A DNA stretch of 64,000 bases from Sulfitobacter sp. S190 (GTDB lineage Bacteria > Pseudomonadota > Alphaproteobacteria > Rhodobacterales > Rhodobacteraceae): contig NZ_CP081120.1 in the NCBI RefSeq assembly GCF_025141935.1, positions 1,612,001 through 1,676,000 on the forward strand, given 5' to 3'. The notes under the pieces were generated by a model. The model did no database searches. It saw nothing but the letters and a program-made list of their open reading frames with translations, and had not been told where the DNA came from. Positions within the stretch are counted from its first letter, which is position 1; each line of letters opens with the position of its first letter. Made by a program: the position numbers and the translations under genes. This document shows, one piece after another, positions 17,993-27,423 of this stretch.

Positions 17993-18170
17993 TGTGAAAT
18001 CCACTCTTGTTTCTTTGGGCTCGTTTAACATCTGCCGCTGCGGATGTCAGTGTCAAAGCCGGTTCGCTTCGCGGCAATGTAGCGGGTTTGCGCTGATGGA
18101 AAACCCTGATTTTGAAGGCGACACGTGAATTGGCAAACTCCGCTGTCCTGCAGGCACTTGGCCATAAAAA

Positions 18171-18193
18171 AAGAGGGCGGAAAACGCCCTCTT
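18171..18193. terminator. Strong bidirectional hairpin terminator
   Basis: A 9-bp stem (AAGAGGGCG/CGCCCTCTT) with a GAAAA loop. It has an A-run on the left (CATAAAAAAA) and T-rich sequence on the right. No protein gene ends next to it on either strand; the IalB-family gene starts 179 bp away. Confidence 0.75.
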
Positions 18194-18321
18194 TTACATT
18201 TTATTATAACTCCCCGTCGGACTGGGCCGACTTATTGCGCATACGTTAGTAAAGCGCCAACGGGGGGTCAACCGGAAAAATGGTGATTTTTATCAATAAA
18301 ATCAGTGACGGACAAAAAAAT

Positions 18322-18341
18322 GCCGTGCCCGAAGGCACGGC
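18322..18341 (-). terminator. Minus-strand Rho-independent terminator, possible sRNA end
   Basis: An 8-bp stem (GCCGTGCC/GGCACGGC) with a CGAA loop. On the minus strand it is followed directly by seven T residues. The nearest minus-strand protein gene upstream is livM, well over 1.8 kb away beyond the plus-strand DUF853 gene, so it probably ends a short transcript starting between about 18350 and 18490. Confidence 0.7.
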
Positions 18342-18492
18342 CAGTCTGACAGGGAGGAAGTGTCACCGGCCCAAGGACATATGAACCGGAGACAAATTCA
18401 CTATGGCGCCTAAAGGTTAAGTTAGTATGCTCACGCTGAACTTAGCCGCTTGTTAAGGCCTGCGGCACCGAAGGCGTTTAAAGGGGCATGGT

Positions 18493-20079
18493 ATGAGCAA
18501 CGGTATTTTTATCGGGGGCGGTGGTCCAGATTATGGCACGCAGCAGCATCTGTCGCTCAAATACGCCAACCGGCACGGGCTAATCGCCGGTGCGACCGGT
18601 ACGGGCAAGACGGTCACGCTGCAGATCCTCGCCGAAGGCTTTGCCAATGCCGGTGTTCCGGTCTTTCTGTCCGACGTAAAAGGCGATCTTTCGGGGCTCG
18701 CCATGGCTGGGGACCCGGGCCACAAACTGCATGCGCCCTTTACGGAGCGTGCCGAGCGGATCGGTTTTGACGATTACCGGTATCAGGCATTCCCGGTCAC
18801 ATTCTGGGATCTCTTCGGTGAAAAAGGGCATCCTGTCCGTACCACCGTGTCTGAAATGGGACCGCTGCTTCTGGGCCAGCTGCTTGATCTGACAGAGGCC
18901 CAGGAAGGCATTCTGAACATCGCTTTCCGCGTCGCTGACGAAGACGGGCTGCCCCTGCTTGACCTCAAAGACCTGCAGGCCCTGCTGGTCTGGATCGGTG
19001 AGCACGCCAAGGATCTTTCGCTTCGGTACGGCAATGTGTCATCCGCATCTGTGGGCGCAATTCAGCGGCGTCTTCTGGTTCTTGAAAATCAGGGCGGCAC
19101 AAAGCTGTTCGGCGAACCGGCTCTGGCGTTGTCGGATCTGATGCGGCTGGATGCAGACGGGCGGGGCATGATCAACATCCTTGCCTCCGACCAGCTGATG
19201 GGCGCCCCAAAACTCTATGCCACATTCCTGTTGTGGCTCTTGTCGGAGCTCTTTGAAGAACTCCCCGAGGTCGGTGACCCCGACAAACCGAAACTGGTGT
19301 TCTTCTTTGACGAAGCGCATCTGTTGTTCGACGACGCCCCAAAGGCACTCGTCGATAAGGTAGAGCAGGTGGCGCGCTTGATCCGCTCCAAGGGCGTTGG
19401 CGTTTACTTTATCACCCAAAACCCCGCCGATGTGCCAGATGATATCCTGGGCCAGCTGGGCAACCGCATCCAGCACGCCCTGCGGGCTTTCACAGCCAAG
19501 GACCAGAAGGAATTGCGCATGGCCGCGCAGACCTACCGGCCGAACCCGGACTTCAGCACCGAAGAGGCCATACGCGAAGTCGGTGTCGGCGAAGCGGTCA
19601 CATCGATGCTTCAGCCCAAGGGGGTGCCGGGCATTGTCGAACGTACGCTGATCCGTCCGCCGTCCTCGCAACTCGGCCCTATCGACAATGCGACGCGTGC
19701 CGCGTTGATGGCCCGGTCGGACATGGCCGGAAAATACGATGAGTCCCTTGACCGCGAGAGTGCGTTCGAGATGTTGCGCGCGCGGGCTGCGAAGGCTGCC
19801 GCCGAGGCGGAAGCAGCCGAAGCCGCCGTTGCCAAAGCCGAAGAAGATGCCAAGAAAGCCAAGCAACTGGAAGCGCAGACGCCCAGCTTGCGCGAGTTCA
19901 AGAAAGCCCGCCGCTATGCAGGCAAGGCATCCGGTACGTCGCGCAAAACATCGTCCACGCGCAGTATCGGTAGCGGTGTCGGCGGGGCCATCGCGGATGT
20001 TGTGATCAAAGAACTGAAAGGCACCACGGGGCGGCGCATCGTGCGCGGCATTCTGGGTGGACTTTTCAAAGGTCGCTGA
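18493..20079 (+). CDS. DUF853 / HerA-type P-loop ATPase
   Basis: A 528-residue cytoplasmic ATPase. Walker A GATGTGKT lies near residues 33-40 and Walker [13 protein letters not shown] near 274-285. A coiled-coil, Ala/Glu/Lys-rich stretch (residues ~430-465) comes before a basic C-terminus with [12 protein letters not shown]. The family is related to the HerA/FtsK translocases and is commonly annotated as a helicase, but its role is not established. AAGGGG stands 7 bases before the ATG. It seems to be a single-gene unit. Confidence 0.9.
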   Translation: MSNGIFIGGGGPDYGTQQHLSLKYANRHGLIAGATGTGKTVTLQILAEGFANAGVPVFLSDVKGDLSGLAMAGDPGHKLHAPFTERAERIGFDDYRYQAFPVTFWDLFGEKGHPVRTTVSEMGPLLLGQLLDLTEAQEGILNIAFRVADEDGLPLLDLKDLQALLVWIGEHAKDLSLRYGNVSSASVGAIQRRLLVLENQGGTKLFGEPALALSDLMRLDADGRGMINILASDQLMGAPKLYATFLLWLLSELFEELPEVGDPDKPKLVFFFDEAHLLFDDAPKALVDKVEQVARLIRSKGVGVYFITQNPADVPDDILGQLGNRIQHALRAFTAKDQKELRMAAQTYRPNPDFSTEEAIREVGVGEAVTSMLQPKGVPGIVERTLIRPPSSQLGPIDNATRAALMARSDMAGKYDESLDRESAFEMLRARAAKAAAEAEAAEAAVAKAEEDAKKAKQLEAQTPSLREFKKARRYAGKASGTSRKTSSTRSIGSGVGGAIADVVIKELKGTTGRRIVRGILGGLFKGR

Positions 20080-20109
20080 GCCCCGGCGGGCGAGGCACCG
20101 AGCAGGTGT

Positions 20110-20138
20110 CTGGCCGCAGCTGGTTAAGCTGCGACCAG
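20110..20138. terminator. Hairpin between converging DUF853 and livM genes
   Basis: CTGG-C-CGCAGC pairs with GCTGCG-A-CCAG around a 7-base loop, with one internal mismatch. There is no T-run on either side, so intrinsic termination is uncertain. Confidence 0.45.
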
Positions 20139-20144
20139 CGAGTG

Positions 20145-21482
20145 TTACTTCTCCGGGATCAGCCCACGCGGGCTGAAACGCAGGACGAGGATCATAATCA
20201 ACCCCATTGTCATCAGGCGCATCTGGGCTGCACTCTCGATCAGATGCGCCTTCAGCGCGCTGTCCTCGGCCATGCCCGCGGTGATGATATCCATCAGGAA
20301 CAGGCCCATCGGTTCGACCTGAACCCACAGGAACCAAATCAGGAAACCGCCCAAAATCGCGCCGAGATTGTTACCCGAACCGCCGACGATCACCATGACC
20401 CATATGAGGAAGGTAAAACGCAAAGGCTGATATGTGCCGGGCGTCAGCTGGCTGTCCAGCGTCGTCATCATGGCACCCGCGATGCCACAGATTGCCGACC
20501 CGATAATGAACACCTGCAAGTGACGTTTGGTGACGTCCTTGCCCATCGCTTCTGCGGCTACTTCGTTGTCACGGATCGCCCGCAACATCCGGCCCCACGG
20601 CGAATTGAGCGCACGCTGGCTCATCCAGAAGATGATGAGCAGAACGCTTGCAAACAGGAGCGCGTAAAGGATTTTCACCCACAGAGTGCTCGCCTCGACG
20701 GAATCGAGACCAAGACTTGCCGCGCGTTCAACAAAGGCGGGGCTGTCCTGCAGGTCGGTCTCATAGGGCACGGGACGGGGCAGGCCGATCACGTTTTTCA
20801 CGCCACGGCTGAGCCAGTCTTCGTTCTTGAGCACCGAAATAATGATTTCAGCGATACCGAGTGTGGCAATCGCCAGATAATCGGAGCGCAGACCAAGTGC
20901 CGCTTTGCCGATGAGCCACGCAGCGCCAGCCGCAAACAAGCCGCCCACTGGCCAGGCAAACAGCATGATCCAGCCATTGTCGCGGTACGTTGCATCCGTG
21001 CCGGGGTTCAAACCGCCCAGATAGCCGGTGAGTGCCGGATTGACGCCTTCGATGCGGGCCACGTTGGGGTCAAGAAGCCCCCTGAAGACGAAGAACCCGA
21101 CAATCAAGATTGCGGCAATTACGATCGTCCGCATACGTCCGGGCGCCATACGTCCGTAGGTCCAGACGGCGGCGGCGATCGTCGCCGCGCCGAGCGCCAG
21201 TGACATCAGCACGCCGGGGCCGCCTTGGGAAAACGCACCGGGCGTGGCGGGCATGCCGACCAACACGGCGGCCAGCCCGCCGAGCGCCACGAACCCCATA
21301 ACGCCGACGTTGAACAAACCCGCAAATCCCCATTGCAGGTTCACGCCCAATGACATGATCGCCGAAATCAGGCCCATGTTGAGAATGAAAAGCGCGTTGT
21401 TCCACCCCTGAAGAAAGCCGGACCCGATGATCAGAGCGAAAAGCCCGACGAAAAGCAGTGTGTTTTTGCCGGTATCAGTCAT
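20145..21482 (-). CDS. livM: Branched-chain amino acid ABC transporter permease LivM
   Basis: A 445-residue inner-membrane permease of the LivM family with about ten membrane segments. The N-terminal part carries FILNMGLISAIMSLGVNLQWGFAGLFNVG and the C-terminal part the conserved NEVAAEAMGKDVTKRHLQVF loop that meets the ATPase. It is longer than E. coli LivM core because of a hydrophilic loop (~residues 135-190). Its ATG overlaps the livH stop (ATGA). The substrate is inferred from family; related systems also take amides or urea. Confidence 0.92.
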   Translation of the reverse strand: MTDTGKNTLLFVGLFALIIGSGFLQGWNNALFILNMGLISAIMSLGVNLQWGFAGLFNVGVMGFVALGGLAAVLVGMPATPGAFSQGGPGVLMSLALGAATIAAAVWTYGRMAPGRMRTIVIAAILIVGFFVFRGLLDPNVARIEGVNPALTGYLGGLNPGTDATYRDNGWIMLFAWPVGGLFAAGAAWLIGKAALGLRSDYLAIATLGIAEIIISVLKNEDWLSRGVKNVIGLPRPVPYETDLQDSPAFVERAASLGLDSVEASTLWVKILYALLFASVLLIIFWMSQRALNSPWGRMLRAIRDNEVAAEAMGKDVTKRHLQVFIIGSAICGIAGAMMTTLDSQLTPGTYQPLRFTFLIWVMVIVGGSGNNLGAILGGFLIWFLWVQVEPMGLFLMDIITAGMAEDSALKAHLIESAAQMRLMTMGLIMILVLRFSPRGLIPEK

Positions 21483-22492
21483 GTTGTCGATTGCCCTTTG
21501 AAGAGGCCCGTAGGCTTGAACAGTAGCACAATCAGCAAGATCACGAAGCTGACGGCAAATTTGTAGTCTGTGGACATCAATTGCACGAGGCCCGATGGCT
21601 CCAACCCTTCGGGCATCAGATAGCCCAATACCTTCTTCCAGGCGTAGGTGATGATGACTTCGGAGAAGGCGATGACAAACCCCCCGGCGATCGCACCCAA
21701 GGGGTTCCCGATGCCTCCGACGACGGCAGAGGCGAAGATGGGCAACAAAAGCTGGAAGTAAGTGAACGGCTTGAACGACTTATCCAACCCGTAAAGGATG
21801 CCCGCAATGGTGGCGAGTGCGGCGACGATGATCCATGTGATCATAACAACCCGTTCTGGATCAATCCCCGAGAGCAGCGCCAGATCTTCGTTGTCCGAAT
21901 ACGCCCGCATCGATTTTCCGGCGCGCGTCTTGTTGAGGAACCAAAAGAGCAGCGCCACAACGATCACGGCCGTCACCACAGTCAGGGCCTGTGTAGTGCG
22001 GATGCCGAGCCCTTCTGCCAGACCTGTCATCGCCTTGAAATCGCGCGCCGAAATCAGAAAACGCTCACCATCGCGGAACGCCTGATCGTCCGGCCCGATG
22101 ATAAAGCGGACGACACCGTTCATCACGAACATCACGCCCATCGACACGATAACGAGGATAACCGGCTTTGCCTTTTGTTCGCGGTAGAATTTATACACCA
22201 TCCGGTCGGTTAGCAGCACCAGAAGGATGCATCCCAGAATGCCGAAAGGAAGCGCCAGCAAAGCGGTTGGCAGGGGGCCAAGATTGAGACCCATGCTCTG
22301 CATGCTCCATGTGATGAGGATCACCACCATGGTGCCGAAAGCCATTGTGTCGCCGTGGGCAAAATTGGAGAACCGCAAGATGCCGTAGACCAAGGTCACA
22401 CCCAGCGCCCCGATGGCCAGTTGACTGCCGTAGGCAATGCCGGGGATCAGCACATAGTTCGCGAGTGCTACGATAGCGTTGAGAAAATCCAT
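21479..22492 (-). CDS. livH: Branched-chain amino acid ABC transporter permease LivH
   Basis: A 337-residue permease with the LivH signature regions (GALGVTLVYGILRFSNFAHGDTMAFG and SMRAYSDNEDLALLSGIDPERV). It pairs with LivM in the membrane. The start at 22492 (MDFLNAIVALANY) gives the usual N-terminus; a TTG six codons earlier is possible because the ribosome site is weak at both. It is 44 bp downstream of livF. Confidence 0.92.
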   Translation of the reverse strand: MDFLNAIVALANYVLIPGIAYGSQLAIGALGVTLVYGILRFSNFAHGDTMAFGTMVVILITWSMQSMGLNLGPLPTALLALPFGILGCILLVLLTDRMVYKFYREQKAKPVILVIVSMGVMFVMNGVVRFIIGPDDQAFRDGERFLISARDFKAMTGLAEGLGIRTTQALTVVTAVIVVALLFWFLNKTRAGKSMRAYSDNEDLALLSGIDPERVVMITWIIVAALATIAGILYGLDKSFKPFTYFQLLLPIFASAVVGGIGNPLGAIAGGFVIAFSEVIITYAWKKVLGYLMPEGLEPSGLVQLMSTDYKFAVSFVILLIVLLFKPTGLFKGQSTT

Positions 22493-22536
22493 CAATCCGG
22501 TCCCGCGCAAAAGTTAATTTGGCTCAATTTCATCTG

Positions 22537-23355
22537 TTAGCCCCCCAGGAACGATTTGCGGACTTCAGGATCGGCCAGCAGTTCCTTGCCCGTGCCGGTA
22601 TAGGCATTGCGCCCTTGCACCAGAACGTAACCTTTGTCGGCGATTTCCAGCGCTTGCCGTGCGTTCTGTTCGACCATCAGGATCGGAATGCCGGTGCGGG
22701 CAACTTCGATGATACGATCGAAAAGTTCATCCATCACGATGGGCGATACGCCCGCCGTCGGCTCATCGAGCATCAGCACTTTGGGCTGCGTCATCAACGC
22801 ACGCCCCACGGCCACTTGTTGGCGTTGGCCGCCCGAAAGCTCCCCTGCCGCTTGCAGCCGCTTTTCCTTGAGGATGGGGAAAAGATCATAGACCTGTGCC
22901 ATCGTATCCCTGAAATCGTCGCGCCGGATGAAGGCGCCCATTTCAAGATTTTCCTCGACGGTCATGGACGTAAAGATATTGGACGTTTGCGGCACGAAGC
23001 CCATGCCCTTGGCCACACGCGCCTGCGGGCTCAGTCCGGTGATATCCTCTCCGTCCAACTTCACGTGGCCCGAACGTACATCCAGCATCCCAAAGACCGC
23101 TTTCATCGCCGTCGATTTGCCCGCGCCGTTCGGCCCGACGATCACCGCGATTTCGCCTTGGTCGACCGCGATGGTGCAATCGTGCAGGATATCAGGGCCT
23201 TTGCCATAGCCACCTGTCATCTGATTGCCAATCAGGAAGGGGCCGCCGGGCGAAGGGTGGCTTTGGCCGCTGCTGCGCGGCAGCACGCTTCCTTGGCCTT
23301 TCGGGTTGGCGATTGAACGGTCTTTGTTACCGCGGTCGCCATAAGGGTCGCTCAT
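22537..23355 (-). CDS. livF: Branched-chain amino acid ABC transporter ATPase LivF
   Basis: A 272-residue ATPase with Walker A GPNGAGKST, signature LSGGQRQQVAVGRALM and Walker B VLMLDEPTAG. About 38 hydrophilic residues precede the ABC domain (MSDPYGDRGNKDRSIANPKGQ...), longer than usual for LivF; an internal start is not excluded because the first ribosome site is modest. It energises LivHM with LivG. The gene follows a short exported hypothetical protein by 24 bp. Confidence 0.92.
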   Translation of the reverse strand: MSDPYGDRGNKDRSIANPKGQGSVLPRSSGQSHPSPGGPFLIGNQMTGGYGKGPDILHDCTIAVDQGEIAVIVGPNGAGKSTAMKAVFGMLDVRSGHVKLDGEDITGLSPQARVAKGMGFVPQTSNIFTSMTVEENLEMGAFIRRDDFRDTMAQVYDLFPILKEKRLQAAGELSGGQRQQVAVGRALMTQPKVLMLDEPTAGVSPIVMDELFDRIIEVARTGIPILMVEQNARQALEIADKGYVLVQGRNAYTGTGKELLADPEVRKSFLGG

Positions 23356-23379
23356 TTAACTATCTCCAACGGGCCCGGA

Positions 23380-23934
23380 TCAGGGCCGATCAATTTCGAT
23401 GCTAGCGACCGAAGCCGCATGCATGTCGTCCAGTTGGGCATCGGTCGCCGCGTGTCCCATCCGGAAGGTGTAGACCAACAGAACGGCACCGCGCATCGGC
23501 AGCGCCTCCATCCGGTAATGGCCGAAATCCGTTCCGTCCGCGTGTAAACCGACTGCCGAAAGCCGAAGCGATTGCACGCCGTCGACGTTACCTTTGGTCG
23601 CTGCAATGTCCCGAAGTTTCGCCGCGGGGGCGGTGCCTTTGACCATGAGCTGGTTCAGCGCCAACTTGCCTACAGCAGTCCAGTTTTCGGGGGGTGTTTC
23701 CACCGGCATCAGTGCCACGGCAGAGGTCGTGAAGTTTCCGCTGTCCCGTGGGCTAACTGTATAAGATGCGATCAGGTCGGGAAAAATGGCCCGTGCCGTG
23801 CCGGAATTGCGCGGTGCAATATCGGAACAATAGCGCATTTTGGGCGTAATTTCCGTGCATACGGGCTCTTGCGCGCTGGCCGGCAGAGCCAGCGCCGCGA
23901 CACACATCGCAAACAGGATACCGCGCGGGTTCAT
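23380..23934 (-). CDS. Exported hypothetical protein within the liv operon
   Basis: A 184-residue protein I do not recognise. A signal peptide is clear (MNPRGILFAMCVAALALPASA-QE). The mature part has two cysteines close together (VCTEITPKMRYCSD) that could form a disulfide, and no membrane segment. It overlaps the livG stop by 4 bp (ATGA) and precedes livF, so it is made with the transporter. A periplasmic accessory role is possible but not shown. Confidence 0.8.
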   Translation of the reverse strand: MNPRGILFAMCVAALALPASAQEPVCTEITPKMRYCSDIAPRNSGTARAIFPDLIASYTVSPRDSGNFTTSAVALMPVETPPENWTAVGKLALNQLMVKGTAPAAKLRDIAATKGNVDGVQSLRLSAVGLHADGTDFGHYRMEALPMRGAVLLVYTFRMGHAATDAQLDDMHAASVASIEIDRP

Positions 23935-24713
23935 GCGCCCACCTGCGCCTTGTTCTTCAGGCCGGTGCCAAGATAAGCCTCGATGACTTGCTCGTTCGCC
24001 TTGATCTCGTCCAGCGTGCCGGTCGCCAGCACGGTGCCTTCCGCCATGCAGATGACCGGATCACACAGCCGGCCAATGAAATCCATGTCGTGTTCGATCA
24101 CCACAAAAGTGTATCCGCGTTCGCGGTTCAAACGCTGGATCGCATCACCGATGGTGTTCAGCAGGGTGCGGTTTACACCCGCTCCCACCTCGTCGAGAAA
24201 GACGATCTTGGCATCGACCATCATCGTGCGGCCCAGTTCGAGCAATTTCTTTTGCCCGCCGGAAATCTGTCCCGCTTTTTGATCGGCGAGATGCTCGATA
24301 GTCAGAAATTCCAGCACTTCGTCGGCCTTGGCACGCAGGGCACGTTCTTCGTCGGCGATGCGTTTGCGTCCAAACCAGGTGTTCCACAGCGTTTCGCCCG
24401 ATTGTCCGCCGGGTACCATCATCAGGTTCTCGCGACAGGTCATCGAATGGAATTCATGTGCGATCTGAAAGGTGCGCAGCAACCCTTTGTGAAACAACGT
24501 GTGTGGCGGCAGGCCGCTGATATCTTCGCCCGCCATTGTGACGCGCCCGGATGTTGGTTGAAGAACGCCTGCGATCACGTTGAAAAGAGTTGTTTTTCCA
24601 GCGCCATTCGGGCCGATCAAACCGGTGATCGAGCCTTGCTCGATCGTAAGGCTTGCGCCGTCGACAGCGTGAAAGCCGCCAAAATGCTTGTGTAGGTCGT
24701 CAACGACGATCAT
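23931..24713 (-). CDS. livG: Branched-chain amino acid ABC transporter ATPase LivG
   Basis: A 260-residue ATPase of the LivG family. Visible are Walker A GPNGAGKTT, signature ISGGQKKLLELGRTMM, Walker B IVFLDEVGAGV and the C-terminal family region DPVICMAEGTVLATGTLDEI. It starts 109 bp after the livJ stop, beyond a terminator-like hairpin, so the binding protein is probably made in excess over the membrane parts. Confidence 0.92.
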   Translation of the reverse strand: MIVVDDLHKHFGGFHAVDGASLTIEQGSITGLIGPNGAGKTTLFNVIAGVLQPTSGRVTMAGEDISGLPPHTLFHKGLLRTFQIAHEFHSMTCRENLMMVPGGQSGETLWNTWFGRKRIADEERALRAKADEVLEFLTIEHLADQKAGQISGGQKKLLELGRTMMVDAKIVFLDEVGAGVNRTLLNTIGDAIQRLNRERGYTFVVIEHDMDFIGRLCDPVICMAEGTVLATGTLDEIKANEQVIEAYLGTGLKNKAQVGA

Positions 24714-24761
24714 ATCCCCGGTCCCCGTATGCCCCGCTTTTGCGGGTGCGATTTGTGAAAA

Positions 24762-24783
24762 CAGCCCGGAGCGATCCGGGCTG
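24762..24783 (-). terminator. Partial terminator between livJ and livG
   Basis: A perfect 9-bp stem (CAGCCCGGA/TCCGGGCTG) with a GCGA loop. On the minus strand it is followed by TTTTC. It stands between the binding-protein gene and the rest of the operon and probably lowers downstream expression. Confidence 0.75.
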
Positions 24784-24822
24784 CTTTACGTCTGTTGGTG
24801 GGCCTATAACCCAGCGGTCGAC

Positions 24823-26016
24823 TTATTTGAAGCCAACAGTTTCGAACTTGCCGTCCTGTACTTCCACGATGCGGTATGTACCTGCGGATTCACCGGGGCC
24901 GATCAGTTCGACCGAAGATGCGCCGACATAGTCGATGTCTGTACCGGCCTTGAGAAGTTCGAGACCTTTAGCCAATTCGCCGGGATAGATTTTCTCGCCC
25001 GGTGCGTTGGCCACTTCGAGGATCTTGGAGCCGTAGTCCGCAGGATCGGAAGACCCGGCTGCCTGCATGGCCAACAAGAAAAGCGCCGCAGCGTCGTAGC
25101 TTTCTGGTGTGTAAGGCGATGTGCCGTCGAAGCCAGCTTCTTCGGACATCTTGGCAAAAGTGTCGATGCCTTCACCTTGGCTGCCTGCGATCTGGCCGTA
25201 GGATCCATTCAGGTCGGGACCGACGTTCTTGGGCAGGTTTTCACCGACCATACCGCCGGGCAGGCCGAAAGTATCCCACGCACCCGCGTCCAATGCGCCT
25301 TTGATGATGCCGGGACCGCCTTGATCAAGGTAGCCCGCAACGACCAGAAGGTCGCCACCAGCCGCGGCAAGCGCGCCGACTTCGGCGGAGTAGTCCGCTT
25401 TGCCGTCTTCGTGCGCAGCCACGATCGTCACTTCACCGCCCAATGCTTCGTAGGAAGACTGGATCGCGTCGGCGAGACCCTTGCCATAGTCGTTGTTGGT
25501 GTATGTCAGCGCGATGGATTTCACGCCACGCTCCATCAGCAACTCGGCCATGACTTCACCTTCGCGCGCGTCGGATGGGGACGTGCGGAAAAACAGGTCT
25601 TTGTCGTCCATCGTGGTCAGGCCGGGCGACGTGGCGGAGGGCGAAATCATCACCATCCCGTTCGGGATAGCCACGTTTTGCAGCACCGCACCCGTCACAC
25701 CGGAACAGTCAGCGCCGATCAGGCCGTTGATGCCGTCCGCAATCAGACGTTCGGCGTTCGATACGGCCAGACCATTGTCGATGCAGCCACTGTCCGCGCG
25801 CAGGGGCGTGACAGTCGCACCATCCAGCAGCATGCCGCTGTCTGTGACTTCCTGCATTGCCATCTCTGCGCCAGCAGCCATTGGCCCCGTCAGCGATTCA
25901 ATCGGGCCGGTGAAGCCGAATTCGATACCGATTTTCACTTCCTTCGCGTGGCCATCGGCCATCGCTCCGGTTGCGACAAGTGCTGCAGCCGTTGTGGCCA
26001 TAAGCATCTTTTTCAT
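24823..26016 (-). CDS. livJ: Branched-chain amino acid ABC transporter substrate-binding protein
   Basis: A 397-residue periplasmic binding protein of the Leu/Ile/Val-BP type. The signal peptide is MKKMLMATTAAALVATGAMA, then DGHAKEVKIGIEFGFTGPIES. The core has LIADGINGLIGADCSGVTGAVLQ. The ribosome site AAGGGAGAA precedes ATG at 26016; the frame stays open upstream without coding character. It is the first gene of the liv operon. The ligand may be an amino acid or amide; family alone cannot decide. Confidence 0.9.
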   Translation of the reverse strand: MKKMLMATTAAALVATGAMADGHAKEVKIGIEFGFTGPIESLTGPMAAGAEMAMQEVTDSGMLLDGATVTPLRADSGCIDNGLAVSNAERLIADGINGLIGADCSGVTGAVLQNVAIPNGMVMISPSATSPGLTTMDDKDLFFRTSPSDAREGEVMAELLMERGVKSIALTYTNNDYGKGLADAIQSSYEALGGEVTIVAAHEDGKADYSAEVGALAAAGGDLLVVAGYLDQGGPGIIKGALDAGAWDTFGLPGGMVGENLPKNVGPDLNGSYGQIAGSQGEGIDTFAKMSEEAGFDGTSPYTPESYDAAALFLLAMQAAGSSDPADYGSKILEVANAPGEKIYPGELAKGLELLKAGTDIDYVGASSVELIGPGESAGTYRIVEVQDGKFETVGFK

Positions 26017-26238
26017 GTGGTTCTCCCTTGTTGGAACATGATGTTCGCCCGAAAGCCTATGCGCGGCGTTCTGAAAAGAGAAGCAGATTCTTGCCGGTCG
26101 ATTGGTGCGTTTCGTGGCCCGAATACCGCTAAAATGACGGTTTCCATTACCAATATCGGTCAAATAGTCCGCGAGGTGCCGTTTCTTTGACCCAAGGGCA
26201 ACAAGGGGCGTGGGTCTGTACGCGATGCGGAGATTCGG

Positions 26239-27243
26239 TCAGATCGACAGCCGCGCCGCTTGGCTGCCCCGCTCGCGGTAGGGTGTGGTGTTATAATGGG
26301 CACGGTAGCATTTCGAGAAATGCGACGGCGAAGCAAAGCCACATGCCAGAGCGACGTTGATCACGCTCATATCGGTTTGCATCAGCAGGTTGCGCGCCTT
26401 TTGCAGCCGCAATTCCATGTAATATCGCTTCGGCGAGCGATTGAGATAGCGCCGGAACAGCCGTTCGAGCTGGCGCGTAGACATGCCCACATCCTGCGCG
26501 AGTATCGAGGGGCTTATCGGATCCTCGATGTTGGTCTCCATCATCTGGATCACAAGGCTGAGTTTGGGATGGCGCACACCGATACGCGTTGGCACTGACA
26601 GACGCTGCGTGTCCTGATCTGTGCGGATCGAGCTGTAGATAAGCTGGTCCGCCACGGCATTTGCCAGATCTTCGCCTTGCTGATCGGCGATGATTTTCAA
26701 CATCAGATCGATAGAAGAGGTGCCGCCCGCGGTGGTCAACCGGTTGTTGTCGACGACAAATACCGATTTGGTGAGCTCGACATCCTCGAATTCCTCGGCA
26801 AAGCTGTCCTGATTTTCCCAGTGGATCGTGGCGCGTCGACCGTCCAGCAGACCTGCTTTTGCCAACGTGTAGGCACCGGTGCAAAGCCCCCCCACGACGA
26901 GCCCTTTGCGCGCCTCGCGGCGCAGCCAGTTCAACACCTTCTTCGTGGTGCTTTCCTGAACATCGATGCCCGCGCAGACCATCAGCATGTCATCACGGTT
27001 CAACTCGCCCAGATCACCGTCCAGATTGAATTCGGTACCCGCAGAGCAGACGGCGGTTTCTCCGCCTTCTCCGATCATCGTCCATTCAAATACGGTCCGC
27101 CCGGCCATACGGTTCGCGATCCGAAGGCTTTCGATCGCGGTGGCAAAGCACAGCAGACTGAAGTTTTCCAAAAGCACGAAGACAAACCGCTGCGGCTTGT
27201 CTGGGTCCTGCGGAATGCGGGTCGCGGGTTGGGGTGCTGCCAT
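26239..27243 (-). CDS. GlxA-family transcriptional regulator (DJ-1/PfpI + AraC HTH)
   Basis: A 334-residue regulator. The N-terminal half is a DJ-1/PfpI-like glutamine amidotransferase-type domain (VFVLLENFSLLCFATAIESLRIAN, then GGLCTGAYTLAKAGLLDGRRATIHW). The C-terminal half is an AraC double helix-turn-helix (PSILAQDVGMSTRQLERLFRRYLNRSPKRYYMELRLQKARNLL). Members such as GbdR, ArgR and CdhR sense nitrogen compounds like glycine betaine or arginine. It lies upstream of livJ on the same strand, so control of the liv operon is plausible but unproven. Confidence 0.9.
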   Translation of the reverse strand: MAAPQPATRIPQDPDKPQRFVFVLLENFSLLCFATAIESLRIANRMAGRTVFEWTMIGEGGETAVCSAGTEFNLDGDLGELNRDDMLMVCAGIDVQESTTKKVLNWLRREARKGLVVGGLCTGAYTLAKAGLLDGRRATIHWENQDSFAEEFEDVELTKSVFVVDNNRLTTAGGTSSIDLMLKIIADQQGEDLANAVADQLIYSSIRTDQDTQRLSVPTRIGVRHPKLSLVIQMMETNIEDPISPSILAQDVGMSTRQLERLFRRYLNRSPKRYYMELRLQKARNLLMQTDMSVINVALACGFASPSHFSKCYRAHYNTTPYRERGSQAARLSI

Positions 27244-27423
27244 GGGAAGACTCGGTGCTGATGCGCATGTGTGCTGCGAAAAGTCTGACCACGACAAACG
27301 GCCATCGGTCAAGCGCACAAATTGAGTTGTGGTCTCCGCTTGCGAGGTTTTGTATAGGGGGCACCTGATACGTGGTTCAGTCTGGCAAGCGAGGCTGCAC
27401 CACGCCACACCGGAGAGACGAAA

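Larger units (their letters stand above)
17993..18492. other. 500-bp intergenic region with two hairpins, no protein gene
   Basis: The region separates a minus-strand gene from the plus-strand DUF853 gene. It holds a strong bidirectional hairpin, a second hairpin whose T-run reads on the minus strand, and the upstream sequence of both flanking genes. The second terminator has no protein gene upstream of it on its strand, which hints at a small RNA. No ORF with coding character and a ribosome site was found. Confidence 0.6.

Noticed and set aside
18380..18420. Ten-codon ORF starting at the ATG in the DUF853 upstream region
   Set aside because: The ribosome-like AGGGAGGA is too far upstream (more than 20 bases) and the product is too short to support.
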